In this document: positions 1-12,505 of the stretch, one piece after another
Layout of the letters: each line of letters begins with the position of its first letter
How positions within the stretch are numbered: the stretch's first letter is position 1
Assembly (NCBI RefSeq): GCF_000004075.3
Contig: NC_026660.2
Location: forward strand, 4,216,001-4,280,000
Direction of reading: 5' to 3'
DNA from: Cucumis sativus
Taxonomy: Eukaryota > Streptophyta > Magnoliopsida > Cucurbitales > Cucurbitaceae
Length of the DNA stretch: 64,000 nt
Position numbers and translations under genes: made by a program
The notes under the pieces: generated by a model
What the model was told of the DNA's origin: nothing
The model's input: the letters and a program-made list of their open reading frames with translations, nothing else
The model's database searches: none

Positions 1-1866
1 TTGTCCAGGTACACCTTAGTTTGTCTCAGTTGCATTTGTGTGTAAGAGTACACAGACTTTTCTCTCCATAAATCGGCAATTTGTCAAAGAAATTAAAGTT
101 CAGTTCAATGAATTTAAAAGAATGTTGAAGACCTTTGATTTGTTGGCAAATTTTAAATCATTAATATATCTATCCTATTCAGACAGGAATACATGGAAGA
201 ATTTTTTCATCAGATAGTGGGACACCGCTACCTGCAACCATTACACTCAAAGGAATAGATTATTCGGTACGTTCTAATCTTTGAGCTCCCTCTCTTTGTT
301 TCATTATGTTATTAGTTATTTGGGGATCTCTTTTCATTCATTTTGTATTTTGTAGTTTAGCTTGTAATACCTTCACTCTCCAAAAATATGCATTGTATGC
401 GTATTGCTTTTAATCACGAATTAGAAACGAAAAAAGAAAAAACGTGATTGCCTTTGAATCTCACATCACATGAATCGGATTTTGGAATCATTATAACTCA
501 ATTAGATTTAGACCAAATAAGGATTAGAAACAATGGAGAAGAGGATCATGGAGAGAGAGAGAGAACGGTTTGTTTGTTTGTTTGTTTGTTTGTTTGTTTT
601 GTGCTATTCGACATTGCAATTGTAATTTTTAAATCTCGTTTTCTAAGATCATAATCATGCAGTAGAATTAGAAACAGAGAGAGGAAAAACAATGGAGAGA
701 ATCGTGAATCCTTGTTGAACAATTATGTACCTGATAAATATTCTTTAAATTTAATGGACAGGTTAAAGCTAGTCAAAAGTTTGCCAACTACCACCGCTTA
801 GCCGCACCAAGACAGAAATATGAAGGTAAGTGCTTTTATTTCCCTTTTTAACTGTTTGTGTGTGTCTTTGATATTATTGAAATTCTCGATGTCCTACCCT
901 CATAATTAAAAATTCATATATCATTTAAATTAAACATCAAGACCCAGACTATGATGAATCTCTATTATTATTAACAAACAAAGGTTTTTAGGTCCACTTC
1001 TTTCAACAACCTCTAAAGGGATCCTTAATTATCTCTTTCCAAGTTCATAATTACTCTAGTCATGCAATTAAGCTCTAAAGGGATCCTTAATTATCTCTTT
1101 CCAAGTTCATAATTACTCTAGTCATGCAATTAAGTAAACATCCCTGTATCGTGTATTATAAGGTTCATGGCCAATCAACAATTAATCCGTGATCAAGAGA
1201 TTATGAACGTTATTCACACAAAATCATGAAAAGATTAAGAGCAAATAATCAGGATGCATTTCATTTCAAAGATTAATTCATAAACTTTCTCTACATCTAT
1301 CTCTTGGATTAAGAGTTTAGCTACCCCCATATTTCACAATCTAAACACATAACAAAATACAAGGTGAGAAGAAGAAAAGCTAGTGACCCGTGTTATTATC
1401 AGACTTTGATAACAGTTTTATGTTTTTTTTTTTTAATATCACCCCTTTTCAAGCCTAAAGTGCAACAATAAACATTTTATAGATATATTATATTTATAGC
1501 TCATTCCAATTCAACCAGAATGATTGTGCTTATTTTTGGTTTAAACTACGGAATACAACTGCAGTAACTGTGTCGATGCCCGGGTACAAGTCGAAGAATA
1601 CAAGCATCTGGCTGGAAGAAGGAGCAATGTCTGTGGACTTTGTTCTTGATCCAGACACAACAGCCAAAGGAAAAGTAATACGAAACTGTGATTGCAACTG
1701 TGGCAATAGGGTGGACTTCGTGGCCTATATTTGGGGACACTACTTTGAGGCGTATATTTTGTTGGCGGTTGTTTTGGTATTTATATGCTTTTTATTTCAG
1801 AGGAGAATGAAATCTAGACTTTCCAAGCAAAGATTGGTTGCATTACCTAAGAGGACTGTGGTCTAA
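1..1866 (+). CDS. SOL1: SOL1-like carboxypeptidase D, C-terminal part (partial, 5' end outside window)
   Basis: Zn-carboxypeptidase of the M14 carboxypeptidase D type, like Arabidopsis SOL1, a membrane protein that trims C-terminal Arg/Lys from CLE peptide precursors. Exons seen: 1-8 (end of an exon, reading V-Q), 183-266, 762-825 and 1565-1866 (TAA). All have GT/AG ends and matching phase, giving 151 C-terminal residues. They contain the transthyretin-like beta-sandwich domain that follows the catalytic domain (TGIHGRIFSS, then MPGYKSKNTSIWL). A Cys-rich stretch (NCDCNCGN) follows, then one transmembrane helix (AYILLAVVLVFICFLF) and a short basic cytosolic tail (QRRMKSRLSKQR). The Zn-binding catalytic domain lies upstream of the window. 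The intron 826-1564 holds a perfect 62-bp duplication and intron 267-761 a TTTG microsatellite. The gene is convergent with the SAM carrier; the stop codons are about 950 bp apart. Confidence 0.85.
570..600. repeat. (TTTG)n microsatellite
   Basis: About seven TTTG units in a row, in an intron of the SOL1-like gene. A GAGAGA run lies just upstream. No coding value. Confidence 0.9.
1011..1134. repeat. Perfect 62-bp tandem duplication
   Basis: Two identical head-to-tail copies, 1011-1072 and 1073-1134, each beginning CTCTAAAGGGATCC. They lie in the last intron of the SOL1-like gene. The lack of differences points to a recent duplication, or to an assembly artefact. Confidence 0.95.
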
Positions 1867-2820
1867 ACCCCCCCTGTTTTTTGTTTTTTTATCTTCCTAT
1901 ATTATTTCCAGTTACTTTTTCATTACTGGAGAAATGATATCCACATGATTGTAGCGTAACAGTTTTTTAGGTACTTCCCCAAGGGAAAGAAGAAGAAAAA
2001 AAAGGAAAGGATCTTTGGGTAATGTTGATTATCAAAATTTCTGAGTTAGAATAAATTTTGATTCTGCACCATTCTAATTTTACTCCTATTTTCCTTTCTC
2101 TCTGTGGGGTCTCAATTTTTGGGCAATTGAACTGTTACTAAGTAGAAATGTCAAATGACATTTCTGAAGATTTTAGGCTCCTAAATTTCGAGTTTTTCTA
2201 TTAAAAAAATTGATAAGAGTACTTCCAAATTTTGTTGTACTTTCAATTTCAATTTCAATTTTGACAATTTACTGACTAATATTGAGTGTCTAACTAGTTT
2301 ATCAATTTATTTACTTAAGAAAAAGACCTTATTAAATTTTAATATTAAATTTACCATAAAATCTACCTAAATATCACAAACTATAGGGAATAAATTCTAG
2401 GATTAAATTAAACTTTGTCCAACCTATCTATCACCAAATTAGCAATTTATCCAAAAGCATAAATGGAAGTTAGCTAATGGTCATGTTTCACGAGAGCAAA
2501 CCTGGGTGCTCCTGTATTCTACAAGTAAGAAGCAACCGGAAGTAGTAGATCTCAATGAATCAATTCCAGCTTTAGAGTGGAATCATACCTTTGTCAACAA
2601 TATTATAATTAAAGAACAGGAAGAAAAGAAGAACAAATGAAAGTTAGTTAATACTTAATAGATATCAACCCCATAATTTGGTGAGGCAAAGAGGTGAAAC
2701 TATTCTTATTTCGAAGTGCAATCAAACAAATGAAAGTGGAAAGTTGTATCATTTTTCTTAAGATTTAAATACGAAATGATGATAATGTGGGAACCCTTAA
2801 AAATGATGACCTGAATCATA
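1867..2820. other. Convergent 3' region between SOL1-like and SAM carrier genes
   Basis: Holds the 3' UTRs of both convergent genes. AT-rich, with a short TTTCAA run near 2245-2265. No further exon or RNA gene is evident. Confidence 0.6.
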
Positions 2821-5800
2821 TCATTGCGGTTCGATTGGTTTCTTCTCAGGCACCGGACGCCTCTGGTTAGCAAGCATCTGTTTTGTTTTTTCAAGAACGC
2901 CAAAAAATATAGCGCCTCCTAATCCTATCCACAACACCCTTGGCCCCATGCCCTGCAATATGAAATAGGACAGAAGCTTGGGTCATTGTGTCTCTTCATC
3001 CTAAAGTTGTAATTAGATGGGTGTTCTATCCCTCGTGATCAAGTGGAGCCGTTTGAATGATTTAAGAGGGTATTTAGGAGTAATGAATAACTCAACTCTA
3101 CCAACTAAACCAGAATTCACTATTGAAGTTTGTTCTTTCATATTTTTCCCTTTGTTTCTTAACTCTAATATTATACAAAATACTCTTGAACTTTTTTATA
3201 GGTTTCATTTATACCTTTAGATTTTGAAAGTTCTAAATTTAACTTTGAAGTTTGAAATTTGTTCTAAAAATACAAATTTCAAATTTCAAATTTGAACTTT
3301 AAAATTGAAAATAGTCGCTTTCCAATTTCCGTTCAAATAACGAGGAAAAAAACTCTATATTTTGAAACAAATTTCAAACACAAGGGTAAAAACGAAAGTT
3401 CTTCAAATCTGAGAGAATCATTGAAACCTATATCAAAATTCTCTGTCAAAAAAATGATGATAATAAATAAATAAACCTTCTATCAAGACTCAGGAATATT
3501 TCCTATAATTTAACCTAATAATAATAATAATAATCCCTTTCCATCGGTAGGTCTGAAGAAGGAACAACAAACCTTTAAGAAGGCACGTGCTCCTTCTTCC
3601 TTCATTATAGTCCTACAGCAATCTCGAATACCTTGATATTGGCCATTTGATCCCTGTGTAATATTAAAAGTTAAGAATAAAAAAAAACGTGTCAAAACTT
3701 GAGATGGTTTTCCACCAAATAAAAAGTTGGTAGTACATGAAACAGTACCTGAACCATTAATCGAGTTTTGATCACATCAAAAGGAGTGGTTATAGCCCCA
3801 GTAACGGCACCTACAGGGGGGAAATGTCGGGAAGAATATGATTAAGCATTCGTACTAGTTGGGAGGTTAAAAATTTACTGGGATTGATAAATTGCTCCTA
3901 CATTGTAATAGTTTTTCTTCTCCCACAATGTGTTAAAGCACGATATGCATGATTAGGTTTTTTCTTCATTTATGAAAACAACAAACTTTCGTTGAGAAAG
4001 AAAGAAAGAAAGAATGCACAATGCAAGGGCTTAAAAGAACAAGCCCACAAAAACAGCCCCTAAAGATAGGGTTTTCAACAAATCAAGATGTTACCAAGCG
4101 AATAATTGCAAAAAAAAAAAAAAAACCAAAACCAAAAAAGCTTCCAAACCAAAGCCAACAACGAAACATGAAACCTCACTAAAGACCAAACCTCGCTAGG
4201 GTCCTTGTCCACCCCCCTAAAGTCTAAGTCTGCAATCAAACATCAGTCAAGAATAATTTAGTATCATAAGGTGTGTGCTAAGAATAATTCTGGATCATAA
4301 GGTGTGAGCATGTCATTGTGGTGAAAGGGACTAGAATAGAGAAACTAGAAGATGAATATGGAAAATTTTCTAGAACTACAATAGTATGAAAACTTTTCCA
4401 CACCACCTCTACTCGTTGCTTGCCACAATTAGTAGCATTTGCAAATTATTTGAGGTCCATGAGATAAATGAATATATCATGTATTGGACTCAGATGAAAA
4501 GAGCATAAGTATAGTTATTAGAAAAAGCTCCGAGCCCCTACATATAACGAGTCCACCTAAAATTTCCGTAGTTCAACATACTAAAAGTTTTTATAAATTC
4601 GTCAAACATATGCACCGGTGAATAAGAACAAGATCTGTAATCAATCTCATTGGGCTGAATCTAGACACAGAAATGAGTGCAGTTCTTCAAGTATTCAGTT
4701 TGCAGTGTTTCACAGATGAACCAATAGAGAAAAAAAGATGTCAAGTGCTTTGAGTATAAAATGTCCCCAGAACTCTCATGGAAACAAAAGGGAGAAAAAA
4801 TGCCAATCGATGTTCTACCAGAAAAGGCACCAATTATAGCATTCTCGGGGTCATTTGGATCTCTTTGCGCCTGCATCAAGATGAACAATATTTATTCTCC
4901 TCAACAAAATTGTACATTGTCCAGCAGTTCAACTTAGCAAAACAAGGGATGGAAAAGTAGAAGTTAATATAGGTTTACAGCGTTATTCCAATTGCCAAGT
5001 ACTCTGAGCTTGAAAAGTTGAAGAACACAAGACCGTCTTATGGATTCTTTTGTGCATTTATATTGAAAGAAAGCTCTCCCCCACACCAAAAAAAAGGAAA
5101 GGAAAAGAAGAGGCAACGGAAAGGAGTCAAGTCCTGATTAGGTACTTGTATTGAACGTACCGCTAGCTTGTACCCTATCCTAAGTTGTTCGTAAATGCAG
5201 AACTGAATGGCATCAAATGGCAAATCTCGTAGTAAGAAAGATCCATAACCCTGAGACATTAATGAAAGAAATGGGAAAGTGATCAATTACCAATATGTAA
5301 TCCCAAGAAAAATACATTCTCTTTCTCGATAAATTGGCAAGATAAATATTGATTACTGACAGATAAGAACGTTTGGTATAGTATGAAAAGACCAGTAACA
5401 AAGTGAGTATTACCGCATAAAGGCCTTTAAAACCTTCCCTTGAAACAATAACTTGGACAGCATTCGATGCTGATGCAAAGTGGCTAGTCTGCATCCTTTG
5501 CTTAACTACCTGGAATCAATGAACAAATAACGAGCTCAGCAGTCAGCAGGCATGGACAGAATATTGTAATAGAGCAACTAAAGTTAACTACCTCTGTTGG
5601 TACACGAATGATCGATGAAGCCACTCCTCCTACGACACCTGCAGTCTGTATGTAGCTTGAACACCTATTAAATTAACAAATAAAGAGCTCTACCAACATT
5701 CTGATGTAATAGTTTGCTCTAAAATAGGTCTTCTTTAACAAAATAGCAAACATAGCCAACGGAAAAACACTGCTAGATTCAAATGGTATTGTAAACTGAA

Positions 5801-8800
5801 ACATGGTTGGTGGTAAATCTTACCAAATGAGCTAAAGCATTGAGGTTTTCAGGGAGAGAATTGAGCAATGTTTGCTTGGTAGGCTCATATATACCAACGA
5901 AAATGGCAGTGGCACTGATAATAGTGAAATTATAAAACATTTAGCACAGACGTCATATGACGAGAAATAAGAAAAATTACTGCATTATAGAACCAACAGT
6001 AATGGTTTCAACACTAAGTATTTCAATAAATTAATGGCTGAACAACAATTGTAAGCGACTCAATAACAGGCAGAAATCAGGGCAAAAAAGATCCATGGTG
6101 CAACAAGTTCTGAAAGCAACAATTGATATTTGGTTTTCACTCAAATGGCAGAAAACCATAGACATCACTACAGACCATAATATCAACATGAACAAAAGAA
6201 TTTAAGGATTAGTTAAATCACTTATGGGATTTGATGGGGACTGTGAATCCTCATTTGAAAGATCTTCATACAGTGACTTGGAAGGACAATTATCCAAAGA
6301 AAATTCAAAATTTTCTTTGGGAGTTCAGTCGTTGATTCATTAGTATAGCAGATAGTTTGTGGCAGAGGATGCCTAATATGCACTTGTCCCTGTCTTGGTG
6401 TGATGTGTGTGAATCTCCGGAATATCATTATTTTGCATTGTCCTTTTGCTTCCAGTTTTTGGCTCATTGCTCTGAAAGCTTTCGGATGGTCTTTGACATT
6501 TTCTAGTAATGTTTTTGCTATTCTTCATCTATTTTGGTGGGCCAATCGGTTTTGTGGTAGAAGGAAGTTATTATGGTTGGCTATAGTGCAAGCTCCTTTT
6601 ACATCTTTCAGGTGAAAGAAATGGTCACATTTTCAGGGAAGTCTCCTCTTTTTAATCAGTTTATGGACATGGTTCTTTCTACTGTTTCCTATTGGTGCAA
6701 AAAATAAGCATCGTTTTGGTCTTTATACCTTATCTAAATTACGGTGTAATTCAGTGTTCGGAGTTTTACTTCCCGTTTCATTTAACAACGAAATTGTTTC
6801 TTTGTCCAAAAAAAGGTGTTAGGGAAAAAAGGACTAAAATTCAGGTTAAAAAGAAAAGGCATTTGGAATGCGAGACACCCTTTTTCAAGTTCCTCACATG
6901 ACAAACTTTATTTCAAATTCTCATTAAAGAAATACTTCTCTCCGGGCTAAAATCAGCTCCAACATTGCATATATGATACATTTATCCAACATTCTAGCAG
7001 AGGAGATGGTGAAAAATATCTGGGGGTAGATATACTCACGGTAACATCCCAACAAGATTTCCAGCCAATCCAGAATAAAGACCCTTTAGTGCAACCTTTC
7101 CTCCTCCGTGAACAGCCTAACAAAACCATTTTAGTATAGTTAAGAAAGCATCATGTGCTACACATTCAAAAGCGAACATATGACTGGATAAAAGCACGAA
7201 GATCCCTATAGTTGTTCAATGAGCGTAAGATAATTGAATCAGCAGACAGGTAGTGCTGATGACTTAAGGAAGGGAATGAAAAGCTTCAGCAATACCGCTG
7301 TCGAGATTGTATAATTAATCAATCCATGACAAATAATTCCAATAAATCGGTCTCCGAGAGGCAAAATATTTGAAGAGACAAAATAAGAGCACAGCACTTA
7401 GGGCAATATTAAGTGAACAAAATAATTACAAAAAAACACTAGGAACCAAAAACTTGAGGCGGTTGTTCTAGGAGCCTAAAAGATATACACTCTCCAACTG
7501 AAAGAAACCTCTGCATATAAAGCCTACCTGTAGACGAGTTTTTATTGTATCAATTGGATATAGCGCAGCTTCAACAACGAAGCTAGCAGCACCGCCAGCT
7601 ATAGCACCTTCTGCAAAAGTCCATAGCAAAGGCAAGCAGAGATGATACAAAATTAGAACAATCCTTACAAAAAAAAAAATTAGTTAGAGATCAATATAAT
7701 GTTATTTTAACTGTTCACAGCTTTACAAGATATTGTGACATATGGAACAAACTTTAGAAGCCTTGAAGACCAAAAGAACTAAAATAACAAAATCCTTCGG
7801 CAGAGGTGGGGAGGAAGAGGAATGATTCAAATGGCCTTTGCATTGTACAGATTTTGTGGTTCAGGGGAGTTTGAAATGATCTCTTAATACACATTTTACA
7901 TTGGAGAATGGATGCGTAATTTCCTCAATAATACCATGTTGAAACTCACAACCTAAACCATGCACACATGAATCATGATGGTTCTCAGGGAGATGGATTA
8001 GTTAGTAGCTTTATTCATCTCTATGTGAATCTGAAACTACAGGGGGACTGGTTTTCCAAGCACCTTGTAAGTTCCTGTTTTTCTCAGAATAACCTTTTTT
8101 TTCTTTATGATGAGAACTAATTTCCTTGATAAATGAAATGAATGTACAAAATCACGCAAAAAACCAAAGCAGTTGTAAAAAGTTCCTTTTAACTGATGCT
8201 AATTAAAGAAAGCTCGTAGTTACATAAAGATTTGTACCTATTTGAAAAGGCAGTCATCCTTAAGGAAGATATTCTCCCGTATTACACATCAATCCCAAAA
8301 ACACAACTTGGTGCTCGATAACTATAAGGAATGTACTTAACAAATAAAGGTAAGATTTGTAACTTTGTCTCATCATTATTTACCCACGAAGTCCACTAGC
8401 AGATTGTATATGATCCTTTGAAAAATACGTGAAGGATTTTTAAAACTTAATATTATGAAATCCAAAAGGAGTTTTGCATTACTTTTTCAGCAGTGGTGCA
8501 AAGAGATATATTGATCAAGAAACTTGTTTAGAAAATAAAAGAACGAAGAAAACAAGATGAAGTGATAATCAAAATTTCATGTTTGCTAAGCAGATAGAAG
8601 AATTTGAAAGGAAAATGAGAGAATGGGATCCATAAGTCGAAAGAACCATGTTTGATTGATGTAACAAACTTCTCATAGAAGTTCACACTTACTATAAGTA
8701 CAAAAATGAATACTATTTAGCCAACCTAAGAAAAGGTCAAATAGTTAAGGCATGTTCCTTGTTCAAGTGGTCAAATATTTGATCCCCACTGTCGTTCAAC

Positions 8801-10186
8801 TATATATGTATAAACGTGTATAACCACCAACTTAAAACTTAGAAGGCAACAGTAAAAGTGAAAACTTAAAAGTCAAAAAACTGAAAAAGAAATTTCTGAA
8901 GAAAGTTAAAATTGAGTATAATCAAAAGGGAAAAAAAAAAACTCATAACTCTGCAATACTGCATCTCAATAATAGAGAAAAAAGCTCACATAGTAAAATA
9001 TTATTACTCTTATTATTATATGGAACCTTAAATTTTACTTTCCTCCTTGGGTTTGCTCAATTCGAATAATCAAGTAATACATTGTGAGTTTAGCTTGAGC
9101 CTTGCTCTAGTACATGCATGTTTTGAGAGTGTTTTGTTCCATTTTCTATGTTTTTACTACCATTCAAACGTGCCTTTGCATATTGTGCACTGAGACTTAA
9201 ACTTATACAGCAGATCAATCATCCGGAATGCTGAAAATTTCCGCTAATGAATTTATTCAAGTATAGTTAATTAAACAATGCATACCATATAAGGAACGTA
9301 CAAAATCAAACTCCTCATTGTCTCCAACACTAAGTGCAGCAGATAATTTGATGGCCTTATTTTTAGCATCTTTCACCTCGTGCACCAAAACATCTGTATG
9401 ATAAATTTAAATTAGTTGTTCGTTGCAAACTGAACCAGAAGTACGAAGAATTTAGGTGAAAATAATACTGATTATTAAAATAAAAACAAGGTTACATAAG
9501 TTGATGGAGCTTTAAAGAGATTAATATCGTAGGCAAACAAAAATTCCACAGAGATCCAAGCCTTGAAGCTGAAAGTTTATTTTGAGTGCTACCAGGCGAT
9601 ATATTTGGAACAGTAATAGAGAACCTCCAACAAGGAATTCCGTGTTCGTGGAACAAATCTCAGTTCAAGCTCCTTAACGTCATACTATCCCAGATAACAA
9701 ACTACTCCTCCAACGCGTCGTTAAACAATGTTTTACAATGACTACACTATTCGACGACGTCTGCAGTTCTCTCAGCAAAGAAGAACCTCAAGCTCATAAA
9801 ATTGATCCAGAACAAATTTATGATGATTCTTCCATCCACGCCAAGAAAAAAAAACACACACACATAGAAAAACAACAACGAGTTAAAATTTAAGATAATT
9901 AACAGTGCGAAACAGATTGAAGTTAACAAAAATCTCCGCATCGATACTTCAGACTATCTGGCTTCAATAACGAAAGAACAAAATGAAGAAATTAATACAT
10001 AGAATGATAGTGAAAAAAAAAAAAACAAATATGAATTGTTGTTGTGAAATTCATGACATCAGGCAGAGATGAAGGAGAATGAATGGAAGCTCGTTAGCTT
10101 AGGCCGATTGAACAAGAAGAAAGAGATGGAAGTAGAAGAGGATATACTGTGGTTGAAAAATGAAAATTACCAGGAGAATCTCTCAT
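2821..10186 (-). CDS. SAMC1: S-adenosylmethionine carrier (mitochondrial carrier family), 12 coding exons
   Basis: Imports S-adenosylmethionine into plastids and/or mitochondria in exchange for S-adenosylhomocysteine; the best match is plant SAMC1. Coding exons, 5' to 3' on the minus strand: 10186-10171, 9393-9286, 7610-7528, 7116-7040, 5914-5824, 5645-5592, 5509-5414, 5250-5161, 4870-4819, 3810-3749, 3653-3573, 2952-2821. They sum to 942 nt, so 313 aa. The three signatures of the carrier fold are present: PIDTIKTR (60-67), PTEVVKQR (141-148) and PFDVIKTR (232-239). Other family stretches include FLLRDLPFDAIQFCIYEQ and GPRVLWIGLGG. The start is the ATG of a 16-nt first coding exon (MRDSP), chosen because its phase and GTAATT donor fit the next exon; this end is the least certain. 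No obvious cleavable transit peptide is seen. Introns carry LINE remnants. Confidence 0.93.
3950..4250 (-). mobile_element. LINE 3'-end remnant in SAMC intron
   Basis: Read on the minus strand, this intron stretch has the typical tail of plant non-LTR elements: GGGCTTGTTCTTTTAAGCCC, a TTTC run, then CAACGAAAGTTTGTTG and an A-rich end. A 15-A tract on the plus strand near 4110-4125 lies inside it. No coding capacity remains. Limits are approximate. Confidence 0.45.
6230..6700 (+). pseudogene. Degenerate LINE reverse transcriptase fragment (zf-RVT domain) inside SAMC intron
   Basis: Translation across frames gives the zinc-binding region that follows the reverse transcriptase of plant LINEs: VTWKDNYPKKIQNFLWEFSR, then after stops and shifts LSWCDVCESPEYHYF with an HCPFASSFW-type stretch in another frame. 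The pattern P-K-K-[IV]-x-x-F-L-W followed by C-x-x-C and H-C is characteristic. It lies in the intron between exons 7116-7040 and 5914-5824, antisense to the carrier gene. Stops and frameshifts show it is dead. The rest of the element is not recognisable. Confidence 0.7.
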
Positions 10187-11157
10187 TCTGGCCGGCTGCT
10201 TTTGGAGAGTGGAGACACGGCGCGCCAAATCCCCATTCAAAGAAAGAAAGAAGGTTACCTTTCAGTTTTTGCCTTTTGGATCGCTGGAATTGGCTTTTAC
10301 GGCCCATTTATTCTTTAACAAAACAAATCTTACTTCATGTAGAGCTCTACGCATGTGGTTTCGATTTCCAATCTTCCCCATAAGTACCAAAATTGACGTA
10401 TGGTAATATTGTTAAACTAATAATAATAACTAAAAGCCAAAAAATTACACACAAAAAAATTTAACATTTTATTAATTTTTTGATTTTGTTTATAACATAT
10501 AAAAGTGACACCATACTAATGATAATTTTGAATATTTAATATTGAAATGTATTTTGAACAATTTTGTAAAGAGTTTAAATAGAAATGAACTTTTAAAAAT
10601 ATTTTTTTATTAATTCAACCCCAATTTAAATTTACTTCGTTTTTTATAATATTATTTTTTTCTGTTTTCTTAAATTAAAAAAATTGACAAATAATTGACT
10701 ATGGGATCAAAACCAATAAGCCCATGAAACAAAAAAATTCTTTTTTCTTCTTTTTTTAATAGTTTATCCAAAATAAATTTTTAAAGAAAAGGTTAAAAAA
10801 TAGCAAAATTTATAAAAATATTTACCCTTCTTAAAAAAATCAAATATAATAATTTTTTATCTTTTAGTTCCTTTTTGTATGGAAGCTTTCATTTGATTAA
10901 GTACTATTCCATTTGAATTATACTCAACAATTCTTTTTTCCATAACAATTCAAATTCAATAACTTACGTAATGTATGGGATAAAAGTTGAATATGGATAA
11001 ATAAAGAGTTAAGAAATCGACTTTTGTAATTCTAATATAAGAAACTAATAAGATATAAAATTTTATTTTTATTGGTGGTAGCCACCAATTCACTAAACCA
11101 AACAAGGAGTAGAGTTGCCTTTTTTCATACTTTCACTTCCTAACTCCTTGGTCAAAC

Positions 11158-11189
<32 letters not shown>

Positions 11190-12505
11190 CATTTTTTCAC
11201 ATTTTCGATTTTTTGTATTTTCATATTAATTTTAAAGTGTTAGACTACAATATATTTAAATAATGCTTTTTTGTTACTAAATTTTGTCTATGATATAGTG
11301 GCACTCTGCCTCTCTTTAAAGCCCTAAGTATTGGGTTTGTATCTTGTCTATTCACTTTTTGTTATATGGTGCTTCTCTATATGATGTCTATATCCGCCAT
11401 GTCATTTATACTTTTCGACTTGATACCAAACACCAAATTCAATATACAATATGCTTAGAATAAAAGAAAACGTATTTAACTGACAATGACCACAACTAGA
11501 CTTTTGAAAATACAAGATTAAAAGAAATAATAATGATGTGAAATATATGGATGTAATGTAGGATTTAGATTAAAGTTTGATAAAATTTTATGTAGCCATT
11601 TATAATAAAATTTTAATTGACAGATATTCAATTGATTCAAAATACTTTTCATAATGTTTTTGAAATGTTACGTTTTAAAATTTTAGTTTAAGTCTTTTAA
11701 CTTTAACTTAGAGAATTTTCTTATAAATAGAAAAAAAAACTATTTACAAAATACGTGAAAATAACTTTAATTTATAATGAAAATTAAATTTTGCTTTATT
11801 TACTATGTTTGGTAAATAATTTCATTTTTCAGTTATATTTAAAAATACCGCTTTAATTTATGGTTTTAATGTATAAAACTTTTATTTGAAGCTCTTAACA
11901 TATATTCAAGATTTACTTTAAATTTACAAATATATTTGACATAAAATTCTTAGTTTGAATCAAATGGGCTTGTTGAATGCAACTTTTTCGACTATTCATA
12001 AGTTGCCACGTCATCATAACGGAAGTCAATGTTCATCATAAAAATTACAAATTGAATCGAGTAGAGTAGTTAAAGTCAATCGAATCTAAAGTCCAACTTG
12101 ATTAAAACCCATATTGAAATTTCGAACCATTTTTTGTCGAAGAACAGCTTAACCCAATCTCACGTAAGATTCATGAAAAGGTTTGGACAACTCAAAGTGA
12201 AAGCTCTTTTAATAACCTTCCAAATATTCAAATTATGAAGGTATGAACAATATAATTGCTACAAAGATTTGTAAAATATAATCCCAAGATTTGGGGATAA
12301 TCTAAAGCTCCAAAGATAGAAGCTCTAAATTCAACTTCTCATCATCACCAAATATACGAAGAAAAAGCTTTTAATATTTGAAAAATATGACTTCTCTCAT
12401 GATTTGAAGATTATAGTACATGAAAGTTTCAAATTCAAAAAATTTGAAGATCTCAACTACAAGTTTAGAATCACGTAGGTTGATTCAAGATTATATATAT
12501 ATATA
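10187..12505. other. Upstream region of the SAM carrier and AT-rich spacer
   Basis: About the first 100-150 bp (GC-richer, with CGGCGCGCC near 10218) is probably the carrier's 5' leader and core promoter on the minus strand. A site II-like GGCCCA lies at 10301-10306. The remainder is strongly AT-rich with a TA run near 11163-11190. No gene is seen. Confidence 0.5.

Noticed and set aside
7013..7022. Evening-element match AAAATATCT in the SAM carrier intron
   Set aside because: A lone match in AT-rich DNA is expected by chance in a window this size; there are no neighbouring G-box or TCP sites.
10069..10406. Plus-strand open frames of 104 and 65 aa
   Set aside because: They overlap the SAM carrier's first coding exon and promoter on the opposite strand; no family match.
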